This document shows, piece after piece, positions 1 to 9,613 of a stretch of 64,000 bases of DNA (its first letter is position 1; every line of letters starts with the position of its first letter). Made by a program: the position numbers and the translations under genes. The notes below the pieces were generated by a model. It did no database searches and had not been told where the DNA came from. It was given only the letters and a program-made list of their open reading frames with translations. Source of the stretch: Methanocaldococcus villosus KIN24-T80 (GTDB lineage Archaea > AGJL01 > Methanococci > Methanococcales > Methanocaldococcaceae); the NCBI RefSeq assembly GCF_000371805.1, contig NZ_AQUK01000001.1, positions 124,001 to 188,000 on the forward strand. The letters run 5' to 3'.

Positions 1-361
1 TATCCTTTTCCTTTAAATCCCTAACTGTTATTGTAAATTTATTTCCTTCTTGATCTCCTAAAAGTAAAAACTTAGATTCACCTACTAATTTTAATTTTAA
101 ATTTGGCTCATCCAACCTTAATATACCATATTCTTTTGGTATTGATATATACTGTGTAGTTACTGCATGTCTGTCCTTCAATCCACAATATCCAATATCT
201 TTGAGGGGGATTTTAAATTTCTTAGCTATATATGAAAAAGCTTTAAAGCTTTCTATATTTCTTTTTGTTAATTTATATAAATAACACTTATCTCCTTTAA
301 TCTTATTAAAATCTAATATTTCTTCAACAATAAAATCTTCAGGCTTCATTCTTAGCTTCAT
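1..361 (-). CDS. truD: tRNA pseudouridine synthase D, N-terminal part (cut by window edge)
   Basis: TruD converts uridine 13 of tRNAs (and related sites in archaea) to pseudouridine. About 120 N-terminal residues are visible. They open with MKLRMKPEDFIVEE and contain GYCGLKDRHAVTTQ, the family's catalytic motif, in which the Asp of GLKD is the expected nucleophile. The rest of the gene lies beyond base 1. The ATG at 361 follows a GTGGTAAT ribosome binding site. The gene sits 37 bases downstream of a tRNA gene on the same strand and may be read through from pyrI and that tRNA. The identification rests on the motif and the family-typical N-terminus. Confidence 0.93.
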   Translation of the reverse strand, partial: MKLRMKPEDFIVEEILDFNKIKGDKCYLYKLTKRNIESFKAFSYIAKKFKIPLKDIGYCGLKDRHAVTTQYISIPKEYGILRLDEPNLKLKLVGESKFLLLGDQEGNKFTITVRDLKEKD

Positions 362-398
362 GATTACCACAATTAAAAATAGTGATAAAAATATATAG

Positions 399-471
399 TG
401 GGCCCGGCGGGATTCGAACCCGCGACCTCCGCCTTGTGAGGGCGGCGTCATGGCCTCTAGACCACGGGCCC
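399..471 (-). tRNA. tRNA-Val, anticodon CAC
   Basis: On the minus strand the sequence folds as a full cloverleaf. It has acceptor GGGCCCG pairing with CGGGCCC, a D arm with GG in the loop, anticodon stem CCGCC/GGCGG around loop CTCACAA (anticodon CAC), a 5-base variable loop, and T arm GCGGG-TTCGAAT-CCCGC. The discriminator base is A and the CCA end is not encoded, so it needs the CCA enzyme found at 27.8-29.1 kb. There is no intron. Stems are almost all G-C, as expected in a hyperthermophile. It lies 6 bases after pyrI and 37 bases before truD on the same strand, so co-transcription is likely. Confidence 0.95.
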
Positions 472-477
472 TAAAAT

Positions 478-915
478 TTATTTAAATATTATTTTTTCTA
501 AAAGTCTTTCACAATAATAACATCTAATTTTTAATGGATTTTTACTTTCAACAATAAATTTTCCTTCAACAGGCTCAAAATGAGTTATACAATTTGGATT
601 TGTGCATTTTAATATTCCTTCTATAAGGTCTGGTATTTTTGGTTTTAATTTTTTAACTACTTGCCAATCTTTTATAATGTTTATTGTAACATCTGGAGAA
701 ATTAAAGAGATCTTATTAATATCCTTTTCTTTTAATTCAAATCCTTCTATTTTTAATATATCTTTCTTCTCTTTTTTCTTAGATGGAACATTTATAGCCA
801 AAGTTATGGGTATATGGTTAGGGATATTCAATATTTTATAAACTATTAATGCTTTTCCTGCATCTATATGGTCGATAACAGTACCATCCTTTATTTTCCT
901 AACCTTAAGTTCCAT
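478..915 (-). CDS. pyrI: aspartate carbamoyltransferase regulatory chain
   Basis: PyrI is the non-catalytic, nucleotide-binding chain of aspartate carbamoyltransferase, the committed step of pyrimidine synthesis. The 145 residues match the family length. An N-terminal allosteric domain (MELKVRKIKDGTVIDHI, then the GKALIVYKIL region) precedes a zinc domain with Cys104, Cys109, Cys132 and Cys135 in the CX4C...CX2C arrangement. The catalytic chain pyrB is not in the window. CarA, which supplies carbamoyl phosphate, lies far away at 62.4 kb. The gene is divergent from the DUF169 gene and shares a palindromic TATA element with it. The tRNA-Val gene follows only 6 bases downstream. Confidence 0.96.
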   Translation of the reverse strand: MELKVRKIKDGTVIDHIDAGKALIVYKILNIPNHIPITLAINVPSKKKEKKDILKIEGFELKEKDINKISLISPDVTINIIKDWQVVKKLKPKIPDLIEGILKCTNPNCITHFEPVEGKFIVESKNPLKIRCYYCERLLEKIIFK

Positions 916-940
916 AATTATCTAATATAAATTATTCCGA

Positions 941-956
941 AAACTATATATAGTTT
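941..956. promoter_or_regulatory. palindromic TATA element shared by pyrI and the DUF169 gene
   Basis: AAACTATATATAGTTT is a perfect 16-base palindrome in the 103-base gap between two divergent start codons. Its centre is about 33 bases from the pyrI ATG and about 70 from the DUF169 ATG. Because it reads the same on both strands it could seat TBP in either direction. Its use as a bidirectional promoter is inferred from position only. Confidence 0.5.
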
Positions 957-1018
957 TTCAATCAATTATATTAGTGTATAATGAAACCACAGTTATACAC
1001 AGACATGTAGGTGATAAT

Positions 1019-1711
1019 ATGGAAATAGAAAAAATAAGAGAATATGCTAAAAAGATATATGAATTATTAGGAGAAGATAAGCCATTTGTAGGAGTAAAAC
1101 TTGCTAAATCAAAAGAAGAAATTCCAGAAGGATACAGTGAGATAGAATCTGAAAAGAGACACTGTGAAATGGTTCAGTTAGCAAGATTAGAAAGAAAAAA
1201 GTTCTATGCTACATTAAATAAACATCTATGTAAAGGAGGAGCATATGCTATAGGTTTATTAAAGAATCCTCCTGAACCATTAGCAACAGGAAAGTTATAT
1301 GTCAAGTTAGGAAACTTTAAGGATGAAAATGCTGCTAGAAAGACAGTTGATGCTATACCAAAAGTTAAAGATGAGGTTTATGCCACAGTTTATGCTCCAT
1401 TAGATGATATTGACTTTATACCTGATTCTATAATAGCTATAGTCAAACCTAAGAAAGCTTTAAGATTAGTTCAAGCTTCTCTATATAGGGATGGTGGAAG
1501 ATTTTCAGCAGATTTCTCAGGAATTCAGTCAGTTTGTGCGGATGCTGTTGCAGCTGTAAAAGTTAGAGGAGTTTCAAATATGACATTGGGTTGTAATGGA
1601 TCAAGAAAGTATGCAGGAATAAAAGATGAAGAATTGGTATTTGCTTTCCCTGTAGATGAATTGGAAAAGATAGTTGAAGCTTTAGAACACTTTAAAGAAG
1701 TTTGGGGATAA
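1019..1711 (+). CDS. DUF169 family protein
   Basis: This 230-residue protein of unknown function resembles the DUF169 family (COG2043) common in methanogens. It has the Cys-containing stretch HCEMVQLARLERK, a second Cys in NKHLCKGGAYAIGL, and a C-terminal GVSNMTLGCNGSRKYAGI. I chose the ATG at 1019 because GGTGAT lies three bases upstream. An in-frame GTG at 974 could only serve a leaderless message. No signal peptide or membrane segment is visible. It stands alone between pyrI and thioredoxin. The conserved cysteines could suggest metal or redox chemistry, but that is speculation. Confidence 0.75.
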   Translation: MEIEKIREYAKKIYELLGEDKPFVGVKLAKSKEEIPEGYSEIESEKRHCEMVQLARLERKKFYATLNKHLCKGGAYAIGLLKNPPEPLATGKLYVKLGNFKDENAARKTVDAIPKVKDEVYATVYAPLDDIDFIPDSIIAIVKPKKALRLVQASLYRDGGRFSADFSGIQSVCADAVAAVKVRGVSNMTLGCNGSRKYAGIKDEELVFAFPVDELEKIVEALEHFKEVWG

Positions 1712-1712
1712 A

Positions 1713-1726
1713 TTTTTATATAATTA
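1713..1726 (+). promoter_or_regulatory. probable TATA box for the thioredoxin gene
   Basis: TTTTTATATAATTA lies in the 41-base gap before the thioredoxin ATG at 1753, with its centre about 34 bases upstream. That places transcription start close to the GGTGG ribosome binding site. It is a typical archaeal A/T box, judged by sequence and spacing alone. Confidence 0.45.
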
Positions 1727-1752
1727 ACTTTTAAAATATTTTTGGTGGTATT

Positions 1753-2004
1753 ATGGCTGTTAAGATAGAACTATTTACATCTCCAATGTGTCCTCACTGT
1801 CCTGCTGCTAAAAGGGTTGTTGAAGAAGTGGTTAAAGAGTTTCCTGAAGTTGAAGTTGAATATATAAATGTTATGGAAAATCCAGATAGAGCTATGAAAT
1901 ATGGAATAATGGCTGTTCCTACAATTGTTATAAATGGAGAGATTGAATTTATTGGGGCTCCTACAAAAGAAGCATTAATAGAAGCTATAAAGAAGAGATT
2001 ATAA
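1753..2004 (+). CDS. small thioredoxin/glutaredoxin-like protein
   Basis: This 83-residue thiol-disulfide oxidoreductase of the thioredoxin fold closely resembles the characterised Methanocaldococcus jannaschii thioredoxin (MJ0307 type). The active site is Cys13-Pro-His-Cys16 in SPMCPHCPAAK, and the cis-proline is in GIMAVPTIVING. Its CPHC motif differs from the bacterial thioredoxin CGPC and is glutaredoxin- or DsbA-like. It is expected to reduce cytosolic protein disulfides with electrons from a thioredoxin reductase that is not in the window. GGTGG precedes the ATG. Its last six bases overlap the convergent hydrolase gene. Confidence 0.95.
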   Translation: MAVKIELFTSPMCPHCPAAKRVVEEVVKEFPEVEVEYINVMENPDRAMKYGIMAVPTIVINGEIEFIGAPTKEALIEAIKKRL

Positions 2005-2799
2005 ATTAATATCATACAACTTTTCTATATTCTCTTTATGTATTTTATAGACTTTCTCCTCATCTAATATTCCTTTTTCTAATAATTTTTTTGTTATTCT
2101 TGGGACAGTTTTTATTCCCAAAACTGCTCCAGGTCGAGATAAGTCATCAATATAATCAGTTTCCATAACAAATCTAAGGGATTTTTTTATTATATTTTCA
2201 TTAACCTTATTAGCTAATATTGATGGAAAGATTTTATCATTTATATCAGTGCAAAAGTGTTTTATCACTTTATCTGTATCTAAACCTACCTCTTTTGCCA
2301 TATTATATAAATCATCAAATACTCTTTCAGAAGATTCTGCATGCACCTGTATTGGACAACTTAAATCTTTAGCTAAAGTCATGCAATACTTTAATATATC
2401 ATTTGAAGCATCCCAAACCTCTTTACTAACCTTATAATGTGGTCTCCCAACTTCTCCTAAACCTACAATAAAGTCATAATTTTCCACTAAAGACTTAGCA
2501 TAATCCATAGCTTTAATAATTCTCTCTTTAGCTTCTTCTAATGACATAAACTTTATTAGATATGTTAGTTCAGCTGGATGAACTCCCACTAATCCAAAGG
2601 CTTTAACTTCAGTATTTTTATTTATTCTTTCAACATCTCTAACTAACTGATCCATAGATCTCGTTAAATCCCCATCAAATGTAGGTTTATTCAATACAAT
2701 CATAACCTTTCCTCCAGCATTGTAAAAAATTTTTGCTACTTTTTCAGCACCATAACCTTTTTCATTATCTACATGAATATGATTATCTGTTATTATCAT
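1999..2799 (-). CDS. TatD/PHP-like metal-dependent TIM-barrel hydrolase (COG1099 type)
   Basis: This 266-residue protein is built like an amidohydrolase-fold metal enzyme. It has an N-terminal His-X-His in TDNHIHVD, then [22 protein letters not shown] and [13 protein letters not shown], which give the His, Glu and Asp metal ligands expected of TatD-like hydrolases. The substrate is unknown. The archaeal subgroup is usually described only as a predicted metal-dependent hydrolase. The ATG follows GTGAG. Its start is just 17 bases from that of the divergent CobB/CobQ-like gene, so at least one promoter must lie inside the other coding region. It overlaps thioredoxin by six bases at its 3' end. 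Confidence 0.8.
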   Translation of the reverse strand: MIITDNHIHVDNEKGYGAEKVAKIFYNAGGKVMIVLNKPTFDGDLTRSMDQLVRDVERINKNTEVKAFGLVGVHPAELTYLIKFMSLEEAKERIIKAMDYAKSLVENYDFIVGLGEVGRPHYKVSKEVWDASNDILKYCMTLAKDLSCPIQVHAESSERVFDDLYNMAKEVGLDTDKVIKHFCTDINDKIFPSILANKVNENIIKKSLRFVMETDYIDDLSRPGAVLGIKTVPRITKKLLEKGILDEEKVYKIHKENIEKLYDINL

Positions 2800-2816
2800 A
2801 TTCTCACTGTGGTATT

Positions 2817-4223
2817 ATGGACATAGGGATCTTAGATATTAAAGGGGCTTTACCATTATTTGAAGATTTTGGAAACTTACCAACAAAGATCATTGATGAA
2901 AAAAACTATAAAGAGATCAGAGATTTATTAGCATTAATCATTCCTGGTGGAAGTTTAGTAGAAAGTAGAAGTTTTCCTGAGGAAATAAAGAGAGAGATTA
3001 TTGATTTTGATGGATACATTATTGGAATTTGTAGTGGTTTTCAAATTTTAGGGAAGAGGGTTGATGTTGGAAGGAAGAGCCATCCAAAAATAATAGAATG
3101 CTTAGGGTTATTGGATGTAGAATTCTCACCACTGGTTTGTACTGATAGGGTTAAGTTTAAAATAAATAATAAAGTCTTTGGTTCAGGCATTGGTGAAGGT
3201 TTTCACTGTCACACTTATGGAAATATAAAGATATTAGATAAAAAAACAGAGGTTTTAACAGTATCAGAAGTAGAAAAGTTGAATTATAAAATTAATAAAA
3301 AAGAGATAATATCTGGAGCTTTTAAAGGAAAGGTGTTTGGAACAATGGTGCATAATTTTTTAGATAATTTATTTATTAGGGATAATTTTCTTAACTATTT
3401 AAATATAACTGATGAAGAGAGGGAAGAAATATTTGAAAAGAATAAATTAATTAAGGAGGAGCTAAAAAAGAGAGCACTGATATATAAAATAAATAAAAAA
3501 TATGAAAATAATGGTGTTAAAAAGAAAAGAGGCATTTTAATTTTATCTACATCATCAAATAGTGGAAAGACTTTTTTAACTACAGCTATTGTTTCAAAGT
3601 TGTGTGGTAAGGTATTTGTAGCTAAGATAGGAGGGGATGTTAGAGATATTGTTCCCTCTCTTTATCTTATAAGAGAACCTATGACAAAATATAATAGCAT
3701 AAGGATAGGAAAAAGTGGCTGGGTTTCAGTAGAAGAGTTTGTTGATTTTATAAAAAACTCTAATTATGACTATATAATTATTGAAGGGGTTATGGGAGCT
3801 TTTACTGGGGCTATGAAAGGGATAAGTTCATATCAGATAGCTAGAAAATTGAACTTTCCTGTTTATATAGTTGCTACTTGCAATTTGTCTGGAATAGAAG
3901 GGGCATTTGTTGAGGCTCTATCTTACTATTTTATATTAAAAGATATCTTAGATGTTAAAGGTATTATTTTAAATAGAGTCTATGATTTTAATTTATTTGA
4001 GAAACTAAAGAATTTAGCTGAAAATTATGGGGTAAAGTTGTATGCTGTTGAAAAAGTTGATGAAAAGAATATTCCTGAAATTGAGATAGACTATGAAAGT
4101 TTCTGTTTAAATGCCTCTAAGTTAAATATAAATATTGAGATACCAGAAATAGAAATTAAATTAAATGAAGAAGAAGATAATTTTTTATTAAGTGTTGAAA
4201 AGTTTATAAGGAGATTGTTATGA
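2817..4223 (+). CDS. CobB/CobQ-related protein with permuted domains (glutamine amidotransferase then P-loop ATPase)
   Basis: This 468-residue protein starts with a class I amidotransferase domain (residues 1-200). Its nucleophile is Cys72 in GICSGFQ and its catalytic His is His179 in GTMVHNF. A dethiobiotin-synthetase-like ATPase follows, with Walker [10 protein letters not shown] at 244-252 and an EGVMGAFTG segment further on. CobB, CbiA and CobQ have the same two domains in the opposite order. An ATP- and glutamine-dependent amidation is the likely chemistry; the substrate is unknown. I chose the ATG at 2817, preceded by GTGGTATT, because upstream starts run into the divergent gene. It overlaps dapB by ATGA, implying coupled translation. 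Confidence 0.75.
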   Translation: MDIGILDIKGALPLFEDFGNLPTKIIDEKNYKEIRDLLALIIPGGSLVESRSFPEEIKREIIDFDGYIIGICSGFQILGKRVDVGRKSHPKIIECLGLLDVEFSPLVCTDRVKFKINNKVFGSGIGEGFHCHTYGNIKILDKKTEVLTVSEVEKLNYKINKKEIISGAFKGKVFGTMVHNFLDNLFIRDNFLNYLNITDEEREEIFEKNKLIKEELKKRALIYKINKKYENNGVKKKRGILILSTSSNSGKTFLTTAIVSKLCGKVFVAKIGGDVRDIVPSLYLIREPMTKYNSIRIGKSGWVSVEEFVDFIKNSNYDYIIIEGVMGAFTGAMKGISSYQIARKLNFPVYIVATCNLSGIEGAFVEALSYYFILKDILDVKGIILNRVYDFNLFEKLKNLAENYGVKLYAVEKVDEKNIPEIEIDYESFCLNASKLNINIEIPEIEIKLNEEEDNFLLSVEKFIRRLL

Positions 4224-5020
4224 TAAAGGTAGCAGTAGCAGGAGCTTTAGGAAGAATGGGTAGGGAAATAATAAAAGCTATATGTGAGCAAGAAGATATG
4301 AAATTGGTTGCAGGATTTGAAAGAAAGGGACATGAAGATAGAGGAAAAGATATTGGTGAGTTAATTGGTTTAGGAACATTAGGTGTAAAACTCTCTACAG
4401 CAGATGAAATGGACAATGTGTTAAAAGAAACAAAACCTGATGTATTTGTTGATTTTACTATAGCTGATGCATGTGTTAATAATGTAAAAATAGCTGCTGA
4501 AAATAAGGTTAATTTAGTCATTGGAACTACAGGATTTACAGAAGAGCAAAAAAAAGAAATTTTAGAAACTATTGAAAAAAACAATGTTGCTGCAGTTATT
4601 TCTGAAAACTTTGCAATTGGAGTAAATATATTTTTTAAAGTTGTTGAATTTTTAACAAAATATTTAAAAGATTATGATATTGAAATAATTGAAATGCATC
4701 ATAGATATAAAAAAGATGCCCCATCAGGCACTGCTTTAAAGATTGCTGAAATTATTAAGAGTAATAGAGATGTTGAATTAGTATTTGGAAGATATGGAAA
4801 GTGTGAAAGAAAAGAGAATGAAGTTGGAGTCCATGCTTTAAGGGGAGGAGATGTTGTAGGAGATCATATTGTTATATTTGCAGGAGATGGGGAGAGGGTA
4901 GAGATAGTTCATAGGGCATCAAGTAGGAGAGCTTTTGTTAATGGAGTTATATTAGCTATAAGATTTATAGCCAATAAAGATAAAGGAGTTTATAACACTT
5001 TTGATGTGTTAGGGATTTAA
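4220..5020 (+). CDS. dapB: 4-hydroxy-tetrahydrodipicolinate reductase
   Basis: DapB reduces the product of DapA in lysine and diaminopimelate synthesis using NAD(P)H. The 266-residue length is typical. Features seen are the Rossmann motif GALGRMGRE near residue 9, DFTIADA, the conserved GTTGFT, and the catalytic region [17 protein letters not shown] with the expected His, Lys and GTA residues. AGGAG lies six bases before the ATG, which overlaps the stop of the upstream CobB/CobQ-like gene. bioW follows after one base, so these three genes probably form one transcript. Confidence 0.97.
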   Translation: MIKVAVAGALGRMGREIIKAICEQEDMKLVAGFERKGHEDRGKDIGELIGLGTLGVKLSTADEMDNVLKETKPDVFVDFTIADACVNNVKIAAENKVNLVIGTTGFTEEQKKEILETIEKNNVAAVISENFAIGVNIFFKVVEFLTKYLKDYDIEIIEMHHRYKKDAPSGTALKIAEIIKSNRDVELVFGRYGKCERKENEVGVHALRGGDVVGDHIVIFAGDGERVEIVHRASSRRAFVNGVILAIRFIANKDKGVYNTFDVLGI

Positions 5021-5021
5021 T

Positions 5022-5708
5022 ATGTTTAGTATAAAGATGAGGGCTTCTTTAAATAATAAACACATTTCTGGGGCAGAAAGAATTGTTAAAAAAAATAAAA
5101 TAAAAGAAGTTTCATTAGAATTGATTAATAGAGCATTGAATCATGAAAATGGAGAGCCAGATTTTATTAATATAAAAATTGAGAAGCTTAAAGAAGTTAG
5201 ATATATAAAACATCTTCCCATTGTAACAATTGAATGTAAAAATAAAATTGAGGCAAGAAGTAGAGCTAAGGAGATATTATTAAAAGAAAAAATCCCTGAA
5301 CATGTGATAGATAAAGCATTTAATATTATTGATAAAGGAGGCATGAGAGGAGCAGCAATATTGGATTTTGAAGGAAATAGATTAGATCCTGACAAAGAGA
5401 GAGGTGTTAGGGTTAAAAATATAGATGTTACTGATAAGCTTAGAGAAGAAATAATAAGGAAATATACAGAAAGAACAGCAGATGCTATAGCTATAGCTAC
5501 AAAAGTTATTCATCTTGGGATAATAGCTGAGTTATGTACATCAGACAATAGAAGTTATACAACAGGATATGTAGCTACAAAAAATGGTTACTTTAGGATA
5601 ACTAATTTAAAAAATAAAAATGAACCAGGAGGAAGAGTTTTCTTTGTTAAAAATTTTGATTATGAATTAATTAGAAGATTAGAAAATGAGGCTTATATTA
5701 TTTATTAA
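5022..5708 (+). CDS. bioW: 6-carboxyhexanoate-CoA ligase (pimeloyl-CoA synthetase)
   Basis: BioW activates pimelate to pimeloyl-CoA with ATP, the entry step of one route to biotin. The 228 residues carry the family hallmarks: [16 protein letters not shown] near the N-terminus, [19 protein letters not shown], and [12 protein letters not shown]. It is translated directly after dapB. The biotin synthase bioB sits 31 kb away at 37 kb; bioF, bioA and bioD are not in the window, so the biotin pathway is scattered here. Its TAA stop overlaps the stop codon of the convergent purL gene. Confidence 0.9.
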   Translation: MFSIKMRASLNNKHISGAERIVKKNKIKEVSLELINRALNHENGEPDFINIKIEKLKEVRYIKHLPIVTIECKNKIEARSRAKEILLKEKIPEHVIDKAFNIIDKGGMRGAAILDFEGNRLDPDKERGVRVKNIDVTDKLREEIIRKYTERTADAIAIATKVIHLGIIAELCTSDNRSYTTGYVATKNGYFRITNLKNKNEPGGRVFFVKNFDYELIRRLENEAYIIY

Positions 5709-7867
5709 ATCTCCCCCATAATTTTTGGAAATGCTTCATAATAAGCCTTTTTCATATCATCTAATGATAATATTATTTTTTTATCTCTAATCTTTATCTT
5801 CAATTCTTCTCCTCTAATTTTTCCAATAATGTATCCTCCAACTCTCTCCATCACAGTATCTACATCTTTCTCTTTAACAGCTAATATTATTCTACCAGAA
5901 GTTTCAGAAAATAGAAGGATATCTTCTCTTAAATTGTACTTATTATATCCATTCAAATCCACTTCTAAACCTACATTATTCAATATACAAAATTTAGCTA
6001 ATGCTATAGCTAACCCCCCTCTAGAGCAATCTATAGCCTCTCTTATAATTCCTTCATTCTTTAATTCAGCTACTGCATCATATATAACCTTCTCCTTTTC
6101 TATATCTACCCTTGGTACTAATCCATCTTCCATATTATGTATAACTTTATAATACTCACTTCCTCCCATTTCATCTTTAGTATCATTTGTAATTATTAAT
6201 ATTTCATCTCCATCTATTTTACTTATTGAGTTTTCAACATTCTTAACTATCCCTATTAAGGCTATTGATGGTGTAGGATTTATTGGATACTCTTCATTAC
6301 CAATAACTGTCTCATTGTATAAACTTACATTACCTCCAACTACAGGAATTCCAAAATGATAACATGCATCACTTAACCCTCTAACACACTCTTTTAGTTG
6401 CCAAAACCTCTCTGGTTTTTCAGGATTAGCAAAGTTTAGATTATCTAAAAGTGCTAAAGGTTTTCCGCCCACACAGGCAATATTTCTATAAGCTTCAGCA
6501 ACTGCATTCATTGCCCCAACATATGGATTAAGCTTACAGTATCTTGAATTACAGTCAGTGGTTAAAGCTATCCCTATAGGGTATAACTCATCTATTTTTA
6601 AAACAGCAGCTTCTCTACCAGGTTTAACAACAGTCCTTAGCTGAACATCATAGTCATACTGCTCATATATCCATTTTTTTGAGCATATATTTGGTGAGGA
6701 AAGTAATTTTAATATAGTTTTTTCCAAATTAGGCATTTCAGGTTTTTTATCTAATCTCTCTTTTAAGTCTTCTTTCTCTTCTCTATCATAAATTGGAGCT
6801 TCACAAAGTAAATTTAAAGGTAAATCGACAACAACTTTTCCATTATATTTAGCTATTATTCTCTTATTTTCAATAGTCTCTCCAATTACTGAAGCTGGAA
6901 GATCATACTTTTTAAATATATTTATAATCTCTTCTTCAGAGCCTTTTTCTACTGCTAACAACATCCTCTCTTGACTTTCAGATATCATTATTTCATAAGG
7001 TGTTAATGGTTCTCTTAAAATAACTTTATCTAAATATAATAAACACCCTACATAAGGATGACACATCTCTGATGCTGCTCCTGCTAATCCTGCTGCTCCA
7101 AGATCTTTCATTGCTTTAACTTTTCCTGTCTCAACTGCTTCTAATACAGCATCTATTAAACACTTCTCAGCAAACGCATCCCCTATTTGAACACTAGGCC
7201 TATCTTCTTCACTCTCTTCACTTAAATCTTTAGATGCAAAAGAAGCTCCTCCTATTCCATCTCTGCCAGTAGAACCTACTAAAATTAAAGACAGACCTAC
7301 ATCCTTTGCTTTTCCTCTTATGATATTTTCTTCTCTCACTAACCCTATACAAACCACATTTACAAGATTATTATAGTCAAAAGAACTGTCAAACTCACAT
7401 TCTCCTCCAACTGTCGGGACTCCTATTCTGTTTCCATAATCCCCTATACCTCTAACAACTCCATCTATTAGCCATCTAACTTTATCTTTCTCCTTACCAA
7501 ATGGATCTCCAAATCTTAATGGGTCTAATAGGGCTATTGGTTTTGCTCCCATTGAAAGAACATCTCTAACTATTCCACCAACACCAGTAGCAGCACCGTT
7601 ATATGGATCTATATAAGATGGATGATTATGGCTTTCCATAGCCAGTGCTAAGCAAATATTACCTTTTAATCTAATAACAGCTGCATCATCTCCAGGCCCT
7701 ATAATGACATAATCTTTATTTAATGTCTTTGAGAACATTTTCAATAACTTTTTTGAACTCCTATAAGCACAGTGCTCACTCCATAGATTTTCAAACATTG
7801 ATTTCTCAATAATATTTGGCTCTCTTCCTAATTTTGAAATGATGTATTTTAAATCTTTCTCATTCAT
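5705..7867 (-). CDS. purL: phosphoribosylformylglycinamidine synthase subunit II
   Basis: This is the small-type PurL (720 residues), the ATP-dependent synthetase subunit of FGAM synthase in purine synthesis. It works with separate PurS and PurQ, neither in the window. The catalytic His is in [11 protein letters not shown]; the PurM-like ATP sites include GPGDDAAV, and two PurM-like halves can be followed (ESHNHPS in the first, TTDCNSRYC in the second). I prefer the ATG at 7867, four bases after GTGAT, over an in-frame GTG that is part of the ribosome binding site. ndk lies 11 bases upstream, so ndk-purL is probably one transcript. Confidence 0.97.
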   Translation of the reverse strand: MNEKDLKYIISKLGREPNIIEKSMFENLWSEHCAYRSSKKLLKMFSKTLNKDYVIIGPGDDAAVIRLKGNICLALAMESHNHPSYIDPYNGAATGVGGIVRDVLSMGAKPIALLDPLRFGDPFGKEKDKVRWLIDGVVRGIGDYGNRIGVPTVGGECEFDSSFDYNNLVNVVCIGLVREENIIRGKAKDVGLSLILVGSTGRDGIGGASFASKDLSEESEEDRPSVQIGDAFAEKCLIDAVLEAVETGKVKAMKDLGAAGLAGAASEMCHPYVGCLLYLDKVILREPLTPYEIMISESQERMLLAVEKGSEEEIINIFKKYDLPASVIGETIENKRIIAKYNGKVVVDLPLNLLCEAPIYDREEKEDLKERLDKKPEMPNLEKTILKLLSSPNICSKKWIYEQYDYDVQLRTVVKPGREAAVLKIDELYPIGIALTTDCNSRYCKLNPYVGAMNAVAEAYRNIACVGGKPLALLDNLNFANPEKPERFWQLKECVRGLSDACYHFGIPVVGGNVSLYNETVIGNEEYPINPTPSIALIGIVKNVENSISKIDGDEILIITNDTKDEMGGSEYYKVIHNMEDGLVPRVDIEKEKVIYDAVAELKNEGIIREAIDCSRGGLAIALAKFCILNNVGLEVDLNGYNKYNLREDILLFSETSGRIILAVKEKDVDTVMERVGGYIIGKIRGEELKIKIRDKKIILSLDDMKKAYYEAFPKIMGEI

Positions 7868-7878
7868 TCTTATCACTT

Positions 7879-8283
7879 TTAAAGTTCTTTAAAGAAAAAT
7901 TTTATCTCTCTTTCAGCAGAAGCTTTAGAGTCTGATGCGTGGATTACATTTTCTGGTAATTTTAAAGCAAAATCCCCTCTTATGGTTCCTGGATCAGCTT
8001 CATAAGGATCTGTTTTCCCTATTAATTTTCTTATAACTGATATTGCATTTTCTCCTTCAACAACCATAGCCACTATTCTTCCTGAACTCATAAAATTTAC
8101 TAAACTTTCATAAAACTCTTTTCCTATATGCTCTTTGTAAAACTCTTCAGCTTCCTCTCTACTGAGTTTTAACATTTTCATAGCTATTATTTCTAAACCT
8201 TTATCTTCTATCCTCTGTATTATCCTACCTATTAATTTTCTTCTAACAGCATCTGGTTTTATAATTACTAATGTTCTTTCCAT
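7879..8283 (-). CDS. ndk: nucleoside diphosphate kinase
   Basis: Ndk transfers the gamma phosphate of ATP to nucleoside diphosphates through a phospho-histidine. The 134 residues begin [15 protein letters not shown]. The active site is His115 in NVIHASDS, and the nucleotide-binding segments [15 protein letters not shown] are intact. Many homologues have HGSD instead of HASD here. I chose the ATG at 8283, four bases after GTGAT; an in-frame GTG and ATG just upstream overlap that site. It is first in a likely ndk-purL operon. The 73-base gap to dadD holds A/T-rich boxes for both directions. Confidence 0.97.
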   Translation of the reverse strand: MERTLVIIKPDAVRRKLIGRIIQRIEDKGLEIIAMKMLKLSREEAEEFYKEHIGKEFYESLVNFMSSGRIVAMVVEGENAISVIRKLIGKTDPYEADPGTIRGDFALKLPENVIHASDSKASAEREIKFFFKEL

Positions 8284-8356
8284 AAACATCACAAAATTAT
8301 TTTTATATTTAATGATTAATTCTTAAACTTATAAAACTTATTCTTAAGGTGAAATA

Positions 8357-9613
8357 ATGTTGTTAATAAAAAATGTTTATGTTAATGGAAAGAGACAAGA
8401 TATACTAATAGAGGGGAATAAAATTAAAGAGATTGGGGAAGTGAAAAAAGAGGAAGAGATGGAGGTTATAGATGGGAGTGATAAAATAGCTATACCTGGG
8501 CTTATAAATACTCATACACACATCCCAATGACATTATTTAGAGGAGTTGCTGATGATCTTCCTCTTATGGAATGGCTTAATAATTATATTTGGCCAATGG
8601 AAGCTAAGTTAAATGAAGAGATTGTTTATTATGGAACTCTATTAGGATGTATTGAAATGATAAAAACTGGAACTACTACATTTAATGATATGTATTTTTA
8701 TTTAGAAGGTATAGCAAAAGCTGTTAATGAGTCTGGAATAAGGGCGGTTTTGGCTTATGGCATGATAGATCTTTTTGATGAAGAAAGAAGAGAGAGAGAA
8801 ATAAAAAATGCTAAAAAATATATTAAATATATTAAAGATTTAAATAACTCCAGAATAATACCTGCTCTTGGACCACACTCTGCATACACTTGCTCAAAAG
8901 AGCTTTTGGAAGAGGTTAGTAAATTAGCTAAAGAGCAGAATTTATTGATACATATACATATGAATGAAACTTTAGATGAGATAAAGATAGTGAAAGAAAA
9001 AACTGGTATGGAACCATTTAAGTATTTAGATTCATTTGGATTTTTTGATAATAATAATGTTGTAGCTGCACACTGTGTCCATTTAACTGAAGAAGAAATA
9101 GAGATAATAAAAAGGAACAATATCTCTATATCCCACAACCCAATAAGTAATCTGAAATTAGCATCAGGTATAGCCCCAATAGAAAAGCTTCTAAAGAAAG
9201 GTGTTAATATCACATTAGGGACTGATGGCTGTGGAAGTAATAATAATTTAAATCTTTTTGAAGAAATAAAAACAGTAGCCATTTTACATAAAGGAGTTAA
9301 TTTAAATCCTAGGTTAGTAAAAGCTGAAGAAGCTTTTAAATTTGCTACTGAAAATGGAGCCAAGGCATTAAATATAAAAGCTGGAAGAATTGAGAAAGGA
9401 TATTTAGCTGACATAGTATTAATTAAGCTTAACAAACCATTCTTATATCCTAAAGAAAATATCTATTCTCACTTAGTTTATGCATTTAATGGAACTGTAG
9501 ATGATGTTATAATAGATGGAAAAATAGTTATGAGAGATAATAAAATATTAACATTAGATGAAGAGAAAGTTTATGAAAAGTTTGAAAAAGCATATTATAA
9601 GTTAATTGGTTAA
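8357..9613 (+). CDS. dadD: 5'-deoxyadenosine deaminase (amidohydrolase family)
   Basis: This 418-residue enzyme deaminates 5'-deoxyadenosine, the by-product of radical SAM enzymes, and related adenosines in methanogens. That assignment follows the characterised M. jannaschii enzyme (MJ1541), which this sequence closely resembles. Metal ligands are visible as His53 and His55 in NTHTHIPM, then IHIHMNE, AAHCVHLT and LGTDGCGSNN. Its substrate would come from BioB and the radical SAM protein in this window, among others. The ATG follows AAGGTGAAATA. The last 12 bases overlap queC on the other strand. TrzA or MTA/SAH deaminase is the bacterial alternative name. Confidence 0.92.
   Translation: MLLIKNVYVNGKRQDILIEGNKIKEIGEVKKEEEMEVIDGSDKIAIPGLINTHTHIPMTLFRGVADDLPLMEWLNNYIWPMEAKLNEEIVYYGTLLGCIEMIKTGTTTFNDMYFYLEGIAKAVNESGIRAVLAYGMIDLFDEERREREIKNAKKYIKYIKDLNNSRIIPALGPHSAYTCSKELLEEVSKLAKEQNLLIHIHMNETLDEIKIVKEKTGMEPFKYLDSFGFFDNNNVVAAHCVHLTEEEIEIIKRNNISISHNPISNLKLASGIAPIEKLLKKGVNITLGTDGCGSNNNLNLFEEIKTVAILHKGVNLNPRLVKAEEAFKFATENGAKALNIKAGRIEKGYLADIVLIKLNKPFLYPKENIYSHLVYAFNGTVDDVIIDGKIVMRDNKILTLDEEKVYEKFEKAYYKLIG

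Noticed and set aside
974-1018. GTG at 974 as start of the DUF169 protein, adding 15 residues
   Set aside because: It lies upstream of a good GGTGAT site that serves the ATG at 1019, and the added residues do not look like part of the family. It could only be used on a leaderless message.
2733-2816. A longer N-terminus for the CobB/CobQ-like protein
   Set aside because: It would run antisense through the start of the hydrolase gene and adds an unlikely His/Tyr-rich leader. The ATG at 2817 has its own ribosome binding site.
8755-9435. A long open frame antisense to dadD
   Set aside because: It is a by-product of codon bias in dadD, which has clear amidohydrolase motifs. The antisense translation resembles no protein family and has no ribosome binding site. 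Similar frames opposite porA, leuS, hisG and other genes were dropped for the same reason.
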